NCBI GenBank assembly: GCA_031254315.1
Contig: JAIRUQ010000016.1
Location: forward strand, 1-36,485
Origin: Treponema sp.
GTDB taxonomy: Bacteria; Spirochaetota; Spirochaetia; Treponematales; Breznakiellaceae
Direction: 5' to 3'
DNA: 36,485 nucleotides
Below the pieces are notes generated by a model. The model was not told the DNA's origin, searched no databases, and was given only the letters and a program-made list of their open reading frames with translations. The position numbers and the translations under genes are program-made. Below are positions 1 to 7,792 of the stretch, one piece after another (position 1 is the first letter of the stretch; each line of letters starts with the position of its first letter).

Positions 1-716
1 TTGTAAAGGAAGAACGAAAGTCCGCGCGCGTCTTTGCCTTTTTCCTCGCTTCGGGCGAGAACCAGTCCGATAGTGCCGCAGCCGTTAGTAATAAATCTTT
101 TAACGCCGTTAAGATACCATTTACCGTCCGCAGCTAAAGTTGCTTTAAGGTTTACAGATGGAAGATCGCTTCCAGCGTCCGGCTCGGTGAGAACCATCGC
201 GGAATCCCATTCGCCGGAACAGAGTTTGGGTAGATAAAATTGTTTCTGTTCTTCCGAAGCAAACTTGTTTATGGTTCCGGCATTGTCCTGCTGGAGTCCC
301 AGATTGAGGAATGAACCGTCCGCGCGGGAAAGTATATCTGCGGCAATTGTGAGTATCGTGTTGGGCATATTAAGACCGCCGTAACGCCGTGGAATGACAA
401 AGCCCATCATGTCAGCTTTCGCAAACATATCCAGCGCTTTTTTTGTCGCAGGATGAAAGGTAACCTGATTATTCGCCAAAGTGGGACCGCTTTCATCGAC
501 CGCCGGAGCGTTAGGAGCCATGTGTCCGCCCGCGATTTCTCCGACAATAGAAAGCACCCTGCGGTATGAATCTTTCGCGTCCTCCGCGTCTGTGGGGGCA
601 TGGGCGAACTGCTTTGCCTGTTCAAAATTGTCTTCTTTGAATTTAATGATCCTGTCAAGATCAAGATGATCCAGATGGAATAAAATATCTTCGTTATCAG
701 TTAAAAAATTTTCCAT
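1..716 (-). CDS. acyl-CoA dehydrogenase, N-terminal part (cut by window edge)
   Basis: Flavin-dependent acyl-CoA dehydrogenase passing electrons from an acyl-CoA to electron-transfer flavoprotein, or the reverse during enoyl-CoA reduction. About 238 residues are visible; the C-terminal part lies outside the window. Translation from the ATG at 716 gives an N-terminal extension of roughly 60 residues, then family motifs: 'GFVIPRRYGGLNM', 'LTEPDAGSD' (the FAD/substrate-binding signature) and 'GVKRFITNG'. The extension suggests the long (about 560-600 aa) subclass rather than a short butyryl-CoA dehydrogenase. The start lies one base after the etfA stop, and an AAGG inside the end of etfA can serve as ribosome site. 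The etfB-etfA-dehydrogenase order implies a dedicated electron-transfer complex. Substrate chain length cannot be told from what is visible. Confidence 0.9.
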   Translation of the reverse strand, partial: MENFLTDNEDILFHLDHLDLDRIIKFKEDNFEQAKQFAHAPTDAEDAKDSYRRVLSIVGEIAGGHMAPNAPAVDESGPTLANNQVTFHPATKKALDMFAKADMMGFVIPRRYGGLNMPNTILTIAADILSRADGSFLNLGLQQDNAGTINKFASEEQKQFYLPKLCSGEWDSAMVLTEPDAGSDLPSVNLKATLAADGKWYLNGVKRFITNGCGTIGLVLARSEEKGKDARGLSFFLY

Positions 717-717
717 A

Positions 718-1728
718 TTATACCCTTGCCTTATATGCTTTAATCATTTTCGGTATTACTTCGTTTAGGTCTCCCACAATACCGTAATGGGCAATGCCGA
801 AAATCGGCGCTTCCGCATCGCTGTTAATCGCGATAATTCTGCTTGAGCTGTCCATCCCTGCCCTATGCTGAATCGCACCTGAAATGCCGCAGGCGATGTA
901 CAATTTGGGTCGCACTGTGGTTCCCGTCTGCCCCACCTGATGTTCTTTGCCGATAAAACCCTGATCCACCGCGGCGCGGGACGCTCCCACTTCCGCGCCA
1001 AGTGTTTGGGCAAGTTCGCGGATGAGTGCGAAGTTGTCTTTACTCCCAACGCCCATGCCTCCGGCTACGATTATCTGCGCCCCTTTCAAATTGACACTTT
1101 TCGCTTGCAAAACACGATCGATTATTTCGCTTGGGAAATCATCCTTGCTAAAATTGGCTTTTATTTTTATCGTTTCCGCCTTGCGTGAAGGGGACGGCTG
1201 AGCCATGCGCATAACGCCCTCGCGGACGGTTGCCATTTGCGGCTTTTTTTCCGGGCTGACAATGGTGGCAATTATGTTGCCGCCGAAGGCAGGTCGTATC
1301 TGGTATAAAATGTTTTTGTATTCCGTATCTTTTTGCGTGTGATCCCCTATTTGTAAATCCGTACAGTCCGCGGTGAGTCCCACTTTTAAGTGCGACGCAA
1401 CACGGGGAGCAAGATCGCGTCCTTCTGTGGTCGCGCCGTACAAAACGATCTGCGGCTTTTTTTCGCTGACTGTTTGAATCATCAGCTTGCTGTATGGAAC
1501 CGGGGTGTAGTATTTAAGACGGGAATCTTCTACAAGATAAACCTTGTCCGCGCCAAGACTCGCAAGCCGCGAAACTTCCCCCGATACTTTTTCGCCAAAA
1601 ATCGCGGCGCTCACTTCCGCTCCCAATTTGTCGGCAAGCTCGCGGGCTTTGGAAACAAGCTCCAGACTCACGTCTGCCGCCTTTCCCTCGTTTTGCTGAA
1701 TATATACCATTACACTATTTTCGCTCAT
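718..1728 (-). CDS. etfA: electron transfer flavoprotein alpha subunit
   Basis: Alpha subunit of the EtfAB heterodimer that carries FAD and exchanges electrons with acyl-CoA dehydrogenases. The 336-aa length is normal. The N-terminal alpha/beta domain is followed by the characteristic FAD domain with 'AGGMGVGSKDNF', 'GASRAAVDQGF', 'QVGQTGTTVRP' and 'IACGISGAIQHRAGM', which bind the adenine and isoalloxazine parts of FAD. The ATG at 1728 is preceded by GGAATTTAAC as ribosome site. It sits 11 bases after etfB and 1 base before the dehydrogenase, so the three are surely co-transcribed. Confidence in identity is very high. Confidence 0.96.
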   Translation of the reverse strand: MSENSVMVYIQQNEGKAADVSLELVSKARELADKLGAEVSAAIFGEKVSGEVSRLASLGADKVYLVEDSRLKYYTPVPYSKLMIQTVSEKKPQIVLYGATTEGRDLAPRVASHLKVGLTADCTDLQIGDHTQKDTEYKNILYQIRPAFGGNIIATIVSPEKKPQMATVREGVMRMAQPSPSRKAETIKIKANFSKDDFPSEIIDRVLQAKSVNLKGAQIIVAGGMGVGSKDNFALIRELAQTLGAEVGASRAAVDQGFIGKEHQVGQTGTTVRPKLYIACGISGAIQHRAGMDSSSRIIAINSDAEAPIFGIAHYGIVGDLNEVIPKMIKAYKARV

Positions 1729-1739
1729 GTTAAATTCCT

Positions 1740-2567
1740 TTATCCAAAAGTATGATCGGCGATAAGACCGTGGATTAGTTCGTTGATACCGGCTTCGTTA
1801 GGCTCAATGTACTTGATGTCCGCGGCGGTCAGCACGACAGAATCAATTTTTTTCACCTTAGTCGGAGAGCCGGAAAGACCGCACTGTACCGGATCGGCTT
1901 TTATCGCCGGAATATCCCATAACGCCATAGGACCACCGTCCCCTGCTACAGGAGCCGCTTTCTTAAATGTCATTGTTTTAATAGCCGATGCCGGTCTTGG
2001 CGTTTCACCTTCTTCGGTAAAAGTAACCAGAACGGGAAACTTTGCCTTTACTTTCTCCCAGCCCCCTTCTATAGAACGGGTCGCGGTAATTTCTTTTTTT
2101 GCCGGGTCAAGTTTTTCGATATTTGAAACGCAGGTGATCTGATTGATACTCAGTTTCTCCGCTGTCTGAGGACCGACTTGCGCGGTGTCGCCGTCAATCG
2201 CCTGCCGTCCGCACAGCACGAGGTCGAACGCGCCGATTTTTTCAATCGCGCATTTGAGCGCATAAGAGGTGGCGAGGGTATCAGCACCGGCAAAACCCCG
2301 GTCGGACACAAGCGCGGTAAAATCCGCACCACGGTAGAGGCACTCCTTGAGTACCGCAGACGCCGCCGGGGGACCCATAGTTACCACATTCACTTTTGTC
2401 CCCGGATTTTCGTCCTTAATTTGCAATGCCGCTTCCAGAGCGTACAAATCTTCGGGGTTAAAAATCGCCGGCAGAGCGGCGCGGTTCACAGTACCCTCCG
2501 GCGTCATCGCGTCGCCACCCACATTCTGGGTATCGGGAACCTGTTTTACCAAAACTATTACATTCAT
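1740..2567 (-). CDS. etfB: electron transfer flavoprotein beta subunit
   Basis: Beta subunit of EtfAB, first gene of the etfB-etfA-dehydrogenase operon. I place the start at the ATG at 2567 (MNVIVLVKQVPDT, the universal EtfB beginning). An upstream in-frame ATG at 2603 would add 12 residues that do not look like EtfB. The protein is 275 aa. Motifs seen: 'NRAALPAIFNPEDLYALEAAL', 'VTMGPPAA', 'SDRGFAGADTLATSYAL' and 'CGRQAIDGDTAQVGPQ'. The last two resemble the electron-bifurcating (butyryl-CoA dehydrogenase/Etf) group of anaerobes. This suggests, but does not prove, that NADH oxidation is split between an enoyl-CoA and ferredoxin or flavodoxin. AAAGGG lies about 12 bases upstream of the start. 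Confidence 0.95.
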   Translation of the reverse strand: MNVIVLVKQVPDTQNVGGDAMTPEGTVNRAALPAIFNPEDLYALEAALQIKDENPGTKVNVVTMGPPAASAVLKECLYRGADFTALVSDRGFAGADTLATSYALKCAIEKIGAFDLVLCGRQAIDGDTAQVGPQTAEKLSINQITCVSNIEKLDPAKKEITATRSIEGGWEKVKAKFPVLVTFTEEGETPRPASAIKTMTFKKAAPVAGDGGPMALWDIPAIKADPVQCGLSGSPTKVKKIDSVVLTAADIKYIEPNEAGINELIHGLIADHTFG

Positions 2568-2613
2568 ACACGAATAATACCCTTTTAGGCGGTCAAAAAA
2601 CAAGAGGTTTTTC

Positions 2614-2636
2614 TGACATTTTTGATGAATTTGTCA
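2614..2636. promoter_or_regulatory. imperfect inverted repeat upstream of etfB (possible operator)
   Basis: On the etfB strand TGACAAA and TGTCA arms bound a 23-bp imperfect inverted repeat about 47 bases upstream of the etfB start. A TTGACA (2632-2637) overlaps its first arm and could be a -35 element, although no good -10 follows at 17 bases. The same arms and the same total length occur in the strong palindrome in front of fabH (15800-15822). Role inferred only. Confidence 0.35.
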
Positions 2637-2806
2637 ACGCCCTGAATTGCGGATTTCTTGACTTTGATGTTTCGGCATATAATAACCGGATGGCATAGAA
2701 TAGTTGCCTTTTTCGCCGCCTATAGGCGTATCAAGAACTTTTCCAACAGCCTTATTCCAATTTTTCTTATTTTTTTAAAATCGCATTAATATCCTAATCT
2801 TGAAAC

Positions 2807-3004
2807 TTATGTTATTCGTGGCGAGGGTTTAATACCTCTTGAGAACAACATGAAAAAACTAAAAGAAATAATCCATTCGATTATTTCAGATTCATGAAGT
2901 GCATTTCTTTTAATATCCAAAAATGATCTCAGAAAATAAGAAATGCCATTTACTATTAAATACACAAATAATATTCTAATAACGGCATTTATTAATTTAT
3001 CCAT
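2807..3004 (-). CDS. possible small membrane protein or remnant
   Basis: A 65-aa reading frame with two hydrophobic stretches (about residues 7-27 and 44-56) separated by a charged segment. I do not recognise it. There is no clear ribosome site before the ATG at 3004. Just upstream, in another frame, lies a further aromatic, membrane-like stretch ('GLYFFGYGLTWNLYKLL'), so this may be the 3' part of a frameshifted older gene rather than a working one. Confidence 0.25.
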   Translation of the reverse strand: MDKLINAVIRILFVYLIVNGISYFLRSFLDIKRNALHESEIIEWIISFSFFMLFSRGIKPSPRIT

Positions 3005-3127
3005 CCATATTTTTCGTATATTTTATAGCAAATTGCACATAATAATTTATATAGATTCCATGTTAAACCATAACCAAAGAAATATAAACCCTCATAGGTA
3101 TTTATGCAATTTTTACTGTTAAAGTCC

Positions 3128-3157
3128 TTGAAAAAACACTGATAAATAAAGTATAAT
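3128..3157 (+). promoter_or_regulatory. promoter of the pantothenate kinase gene
   Basis: TTGAAA (3128-3133), an 18-base spacer and a perfect TATAAT (3152-3157). The predicted transcript start near 3164 leaves a leader of about 30 bases holding the AGGAG site. An ATG inside the -10 (3156) therefore cannot be the start codon. Confidence 0.7.
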
Positions 3158-3194
3158 GCGTGTAATTGGCGAAAGCCGGTTACAGGAGAAGGTT

Positions 3195-4004
3195 TTGATA
3201 ATAGGAATTGATATTGGCAGTACCACGACAAAGGTCGTTTCTATTGAGGACGGAAAAGTTACCCGAATGATCAAAACAAAGGCGTCAGATGCTGTTACAG
3301 CGGCTACCGGAGCTTTTGGAAAAATACTCCTTGAAAATAACATTAAAATTAACGCTGTAGAAAGAATAGCGATAACAGGAGCCGGAGCGTCAAAAATAAA
3401 TAATGATATTTTTGGCATTCCCACAGGCAGGGTAAACGAAATCGAAGCGATCGGTATTGGCGGAATGTTTCTTTCCGGTATGAACAATATAATAATTACC
3501 AATATCGGGACGGGGACTGTCATAATCGAATCGGGAGACAACGGGATTTCTCACTTTGGCGGCTCCGGTGTCGGAGGCGGTACTATACTTGGGCTTGCAA
3601 AAAAACTTTTACCAATCGCTGAATTCCACGATATTATGAAACTCGCAATGACAGGAAAGTTAAACCAGATTGATCTTTTACTCGGCGATATTACCGACAC
3701 AAGCATCAGTTTTTTAAGCGGAGAAAGTACCGCCTCCAATTTTGGTAAAATGCTCGACACGGCAACTTCCGGGGATATTGCGCTTGGAATTATTAACATG
3801 GTGTATCAGGTAATAGGGGTTCTTTCTGTCTTTGCGGCAAGGGCAAGAAACTACGAACGTGTTATTGTTACGGGCAACGGCAGTAAAAATCCGATAGGGC
3901 AGAAAGTGTTATCAGCAATTACAGAAATGTACGGAATTGAATTTGTCTATCCTGAATATGCCGAATACACAACAGCGATAGGAGCTGGGCTTTCAAAAAA
4001 ATAA
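3195..4004 (+). CDS. coaW: type II pantothenate kinase
   Basis: ATP-dependent phosphorylation of pantothenate, the first step of coenzyme A synthesis, by the acetyl-CoA-insensitive type II fold (ASKHA superfamily). Visible motifs: the phosphate-1 loop 'GIDIGSTTTKVV' at the very N-terminus, 'ITGAGAS', the 'NIGTGTVI' loop near the middle, 'GGSGVGGGTILGL', and the C-terminal adenosine motif 'VIVTGNGSKNPIG' followed by 'YTTAIGAG'. The start is the TTG at 3195: AGGAG lies six bases upstream, and the longer reading frame from an ATG at 3156 would begin inside the promoter -10. The resulting length of 269 aa matches Staphylococcus CoaW. The gene stands alone and ends one base from the convergent kinase gene. 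Confidence 0.85.
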   Translation: MIIGIDIGSTTTKVVSIEDGKVTRMIKTKASDAVTAATGAFGKILLENNIKINAVERIAITGAGASKINNDIFGIPTGRVNEIEAIGIGGMFLSGMNNIIITNIGTGTVIIESGDNGISHFGGSGVGGGTILGLAKKLLPIAEFHDIMKLAMTGKLNQIDLLLGDITDTSISFLSGESTASNFGKMLDTATSGDIALGIINMVYQVIGVLSVFAARARNYERVIVTGNGSKNPIGQKVLSAITEMYGIEFVYPEYAEYTTAIGAGLSKK

Positions 4005-4005
4005 T

Positions 4006-6315
4006 TTATGCTTTTTGTGCAACCGGAGCTTTCTGCGGAGGCGGAGCCGGAGGCTGAATCGGAATTGAGAAAAAGAACAATGTTCCCTTGTCAGCTTCGG
4101 ATTTTATCTTGACAGAGCCTTTTACTTCTTTTACCCTGTCGCGTACCAAATTTAAGCCGATGCCCCTTCCGCCGTGAATGCCTTCAGTATCTGCGGTGCT
4201 AAAGCCGGGAGAGAATATTGCTTTTATAAGCATGTCCTGATTCTTCGCCTCTTCTTTTGTTATCAACTTACGCTCTACGGCTCTTTGAGCTATCTTCTTG
4301 TAATCAAGACCCCTTCCGTCATCAGTAAGTTTAATATGAATATTTTTATGATCTTCTGTCATCTTGATCGAAAGTTTAACAATGCCTGTTTCGTTTTTGC
4401 CCTTTTCCTTTCTTACATCCGGCTCTTCTATTCCATGTACGGCGGAATTACGGATAACTTGCATAAGTATTTCTTTAATAACCCGCCTTGGACCTTTTTC
4501 GATCGCTTCTTGATCAATTTCGTTTGCGACAAATTTAATATGTTTTCCCAAATCTTCGGCGACTCTGTTTGTGGTTTTTAAGAGAGATTCAAGCAGTACT
4601 TTGACATTTTGTCTCTCGCCGCCGCTACTGGCTTTACTGCCTCCGGCATAAGATTGAAGTTTTTCGATAATATCACTGAACCCTTCTTTTTCTTTGGTGA
4701 TTTTTTCTATTTCCATAGTTAGGGTCAGCATTTCTGCAAACGGAACATCGCCTTGCATTTCGCGTAACTTTTTAATTTTTGATTCAAGGGCATGTACTTT
4801 ATTTCCAAAAACATTTAATCCAAGTATAAATGCATTGGACTTAATAGCATGAACGGATTGATAAACCTTTACCAGCGCGTCATGTGTAGATAAGCCTTCA
4901 TTTTTGAATACTTTATCTATCTCGCTAAGTTCATGCTCCATGTCCTGCATAAAATCGCTGAATACATCCGGTTCAACTTTGATAAGCTCAAAAACAGACT
5001 GCATTTCTTCTTGTCTTTTCGCTTCTTCTTCCGCCAGTCTTTGCTGTAATTCTACTCTAAGAGTTATATCGTAGACTGTTACAAGAATAAAAACTTCTCC
5101 GCGCCCGCGTTCAACTGTTGCAAATATGCATTGGAATACTTTTCTGTCACCGGTTTCCTTATTTACATAGTGCAGTTCGTTAAGAGGGTTTATTTCTTCA
5201 AGCATATCCTGATCGTAGGTACGTTCAAGGATCATGTTAAAATAATCTTTGATAGCTTCTAATTCATTCAAACTGACTGAATCGGAAATTACATCTGTAA
5301 AGAGTTTCCCAAAAAGTCTGGTATCTGACAGCAATTCTTCCAAATACTGTGAATAATGGTCTTGAATAACATAATTTTTGTCCATGAAGAAAAGACCGAT
5401 CTTCATGCTGTCTTTCATTACGGCAATTTCATCGCGTTCGGCAAGGTGCGTCATGTCATATAAACTGATAAGAGTGCCGCCGCTTCCTCCGGGAAGGCTG
5501 TGCGACGCCGCCTTAAAATACCGTTTTTGCCCGTTAAGTGAAAATTCCCAGTCTGACGCATAATCGTCTTTTTCTTTTAACAGTTTGCCAGCGTGTACTT
5601 TCAGGCTTCTTCCGGGAAAAACATCGATAAGCGGACGTCCTTGAACAAAAGTAGGATCTTCGGTATTACCCAACTGAGCCAGAGTTTTACTTGCATAGAC
5701 AATTTCGTTTCGTTCATCGATCATGGCGACAAAGTTTTCCGTTGAAGCGAGAAGGTCCATAAACGAATTCTGATGTTCAAGCGCTTTGCTTAAAACTAGT
5801 GTCGCAGACCTTGTAAGCAAAAGCATTATTATACTGCTAAAAAGACAAATTCCCCAGTTAATCAATACGGCAAATAACGGCGTTCCATGTCCGCTTATCG
5901 GAAAGCCTCTCAGGAGCAGAAGGGCAATGATTATATTTTGAAAGATAATAAATGCTACAGTTCTGTAGAAACTTGAATATATACAGCTAACAGCGAAAAT
6001 GATAACACATACAAGTAAGTAATGGGAATTGTGCCATCTGCTCAACAGCATTAACGCTGTGTAAAACAATAGAAGTATAAGAGGAACGTTAAACGCCATT
6101 TTGTAGTGATTTATTGAATTTCTGATAATTGCGGTAACAATCATCAGGGAAAGTATTATTACAAGTCCGGCTAAAGAATAATTAATTTTTATATCTTCGT
6201 CAAAGTATGTTTCGAAAACAAAAGATGCACTTAAAAAGACAATTATCAGTATGGAAAAAAAGCTTGCGATGCCTCTTAATTTTACATTCTCTTTATCTGT
6301 TTTCTTAATAGCCAT
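4006..6315 (-). CDS. membrane PAS sensor with HPt and CheA-type ATPase domains
   Basis: Predicted autophosphorylating sensor. The 769 residues divide into about six membrane helices (residues 16-168), a PAS-like region (about 185-290), a second sensory or PAS-like region (about 300-420), a short coiled coil, then an HPt-type domain with 'VHAIKSNAF' (His489 is the candidate phosphoacceptor). A CheA-type HATPase follows: N-box 'NSAVHGIEEP' around residue 627, 'DDGRGLDY', the 'FSPGFSTADT' lid and 'GRGIGLNLVRDRV'. The tail is rich in Pro and Ala. Unlike true CheA there is no P2 and no CheW-like regulatory domain, so it should not dock to chemoreceptor arrays in the usual way. It is last in the cheY-cheX-DAGK-like-kinase operon, with AAGGAAG before the ATG, which suggests that it phosphorylates the CheY of this operon. 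Confidence 0.85.
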   Translation of the reverse strand: MAIKKTDKENVKLRGIASFFSILIIVFLSASFVFETYFDEDIKINYSLAGLVIILSLMIVTAIIRNSINHYKMAFNVPLILLLFYTALMLLSRWHNSHYLLVCVIIFAVSCIYSSFYRTVAFIIFQNIIIALLLLRGFPISGHGTPLFAVLINWGICLFSSIIMLLLTRSATLVLSKALEHQNSFMDLLASTENFVAMIDERNEIVYASKTLAQLGNTEDPTFVQGRPLIDVFPGRSLKVHAGKLLKEKDDYASDWEFSLNGQKRYFKAASHSLPGGSGGTLISLYDMTHLAERDEIAVMKDSMKIGLFFMDKNYVIQDHYSQYLEELLSDTRLFGKLFTDVISDSVSLNELEAIKDYFNMILERTYDQDMLEEINPLNELHYVNKETGDRKVFQCIFATVERGRGEVFILVTVYDITLRVELQQRLAEEEAKRQEEMQSVFELIKVEPDVFSDFMQDMEHELSEIDKVFKNEGLSTHDALVKVYQSVHAIKSNAFILGLNVFGNKVHALESKIKKLREMQGDVPFAEMLTLTMEIEKITKEKEGFSDIIEKLQSYAGGSKASSGGERQNVKVLLESLLKTTNRVAEDLGKHIKFVANEIDQEAIEKGPRRVIKEILMQVIRNSAVHGIEEPDVRKEKGKNETGIVKLSIKMTEDHKNIHIKLTDDGRGLDYKKIAQRAVERKLITKEEAKNQDMLIKAIFSPGFSTADTEGIHGGRGIGLNLVRDRVKEVKGSVKIKSEADKGTLFFFSIPIQPPAPPPQKAPVAQKA

Positions 6316-6325
6316 TAAAACTTCC

Positions 6326-7288
6326 TTAAAAAGCCGAAATTGATGCGATTGGGTATGTTAAATTATTTACAGCCGCCATTTGTATCGCGTGAGGAATAAC
6401 ACTTAATATTACACTGTTATCCCGTATATATTCATCGTCCAATTGAATCCAAGTCTGCTCCGCCGAATGGATCGAAATACTTTTTCCCTGAACAATAACG
6501 CAATTTTTTGGTTTTTTTCCTGAGGCATACCGTCCCATGGAAAACAAAGTTCCCAGAGGATGAGATGATTTTATGAGCGCAATATCCAAAAGTCCGTCAT
6601 CTGGTGTAGCGCCGGAAACGCCTGTAATTTTCCCGGCAAAATACGGACTGTTTGCGACATGGATAAGACTGTAGTGCCCGCTGTAATCTATATCATCAAT
6701 AGTAACGGAATATTCCCTTGCGGCAAAATTTTTGTCAAACGCCGTAATAAAAGTGTTTATGAAAGACGAAAGTTTAGAGAAAGCAATAAAACTGCTTTTA
6801 TTCATGCCAGCCCTTAAATCTTTTATTTTTTTTGAAATGGCGGAATTCATTCCGATGTAACAGGAATTTAGCGCGTAATTTACTCCCCATCTGATTACAT
6901 CCGTAGGCAGAGCTTCCGCCTGCACCAGAGACGGTATATCCCGAAATTCATCTTCTTTGCCATCCCCGAAAATCTTTAAAAAATCACAAGATTCGCCGAA
7001 CGGAACCGCGGCAAGTTGCATATTCGGAAAATGAGCTGTAGCGTTCAAACAGTCATAAAGGATTTCTTCTCCGCCTACCGCATATATTCTTAATACAACT
7101 CCAGACTCCGCTTTTTCCGCTTCATCCTGAATTATACTCATCGCGTTCCTGCGATAACGGGAAAATTGTATAGAGAAATCAGGTGATTCTTGTGTTCTAA
7201 AAAACTGCCCTATGTTGTCGAGGATATTATCCATTTTCCATTGCTGTCCGTAAAATGCTTTAGGATCGAACACAAACACATGCTTCAT
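6326..7288 (-). CDS. diacylglycerol kinase-like (YegS/DAGK) protein with altered nucleotide motifs
   Basis: The 320-aa protein has the DAGK/YegS layout: an N-terminal nucleotide-fold half, then a beta-sandwich half with the signature 'TPDDGLLDIALIK' (about 228-240). The usual catalytic GGDGT loop is GGEEI here (72-76), the usual GTGNDF(A)R segment is replaced by 'FGESCDFLKIFG' (97-108), and the C-terminal 'xDGE' is 'LDDEY'. The family normally phosphorylates diacylglycerol or related lipids; these changes suggest altered or lost kinase activity. AGGAGAG precedes the ATG. The gene lies between cheX and the CheA-like kinase with gaps of 13 and 10 bases, so a role as a binding or regulatory partner in that signalling unit is plausible but inferred. 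Confidence 0.75.
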   Translation of the reverse strand: MKHVFVFDPKAFYGQQWKMDNILDNIGQFFRTQESPDFSIQFSRYRRNAMSIIQDEAEKAESGVVLRIYAVGGEEILYDCLNATAHFPNMQLAAVPFGESCDFLKIFGDGKEDEFRDIPSLVQAEALPTDVIRWGVNYALNSCYIGMNSAISKKIKDLRAGMNKSSFIAFSKLSSFINTFITAFDKNFAAREYSVTIDDIDYSGHYSLIHVANSPYFAGKITGVSGATPDDGLLDIALIKSSHPLGTLFSMGRYASGKKPKNCVIVQGKSISIHSAEQTWIQLDDEYIRDNSVILSVIPHAIQMAAVNNLTYPIASISAF

Positions 7289-7301
7289 CGCTCTCTCCTA
7301 A

Positions 7302-7790
7302 TTATTTTTCGTTTTCCAGTTCAATAGCCACCATCAGATGAAAAATATCGTTATCAAACGCTTTGTGCGGAATGCAGAGGATACGCGTCTGCTTGCTAGG
7401 CCAGGCGATTGAATGTTCTTTTCCTGTAATAATTGTAGGAATTGAAATTACAATCTTGTCCCCATTCGGTACTTTCGGCTTTATATTTCCGGCAATGATG
7501 TTATTGATTTCGCCAATCGCGTCAATTACATCGGCATCCATTTCCGAATGTTCCGAGCCGGTGAGCAAATCGGTTAATTTTATCGCTAAATCTGCCTTCA
7601 TGGAGACAATTACAGCGCCTTTTACCACGCCGGAAAGACCTATTACTGCAGAGATATCCCATTCAAAACCCTTGTCCGGGTCAAGAAAATGAGGATGTCT
7701 TGGACTTATCTCTACACCTACGAATTCTTTAAAAGTACTTACCGTAACTTCTACAAACGGTTCTACATAGTTTTGTAATTCTACTGTCAT
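7302..7790 (-). CDS. cheX: chemotaxis phosphatase CheX
   Basis: CheX removes the phosphoryl group from CheY-P and is the dominant chemotaxis phosphatase in spirochaetes and Thermotoga. The 162-aa length is right for the family, and the catalytic helix motif (E-x-x-N) appears as 'GEINNIIAGNIKPKV', supplying the Glu and Asn that enter the CheY active site. 'LSGVVKGAVIVSM' is the typical second strand region. The start is two bases after the cheY stop, with AGGATG as ribosome site overlapping the end of cheY. Direct coupling to CheY suggests a self-contained phosphorylation/dephosphorylation circuit. Confidence 0.88.
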   Translation of the reverse strand: MTVELQNYVEPFVEVTVSTFKEFVGVEISPRHPHFLDPDKGFEWDISAVIGLSGVVKGAVIVSMKADLAIKLTDLLTGSEHSEMDADVIDAIGEINNIIAGNIKPKVPNGDKIVISIPTIITGKEHSIAWPSKQTRILCIPHKAFDNDIFHLMVAIELENEK

Positions 7791-7792
7791 CT

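Larger units (their letters stand above)
2568..3127. other. AT-rich gap between etfB and the pantothenate kinase gene
   Basis: Apart from the inverted repeat at 2614-2636 and a weak minus-strand membrane-protein reading frame (2807-3004), I see no convincing gene here. The minus-strand reading frames covering about 2990-3110 and 2807-3004 look protein-like in composition but are in different frames. This could be a decayed membrane-protein gene. Confidence 0.5.

Noticed and set aside
2568..2603. Longer EtfB from an ATG at 2603
   Set aside because: The added residues are not EtfB-like, and the conserved start MNVIVLVKQ is at 2567.
3156..3194. Upstream ATG start for the pantothenate kinase
   Set aside because: The ATG lies inside the TATAAT -10; the TTG at 3195 has AGGAG at good spacing and gives the family length.
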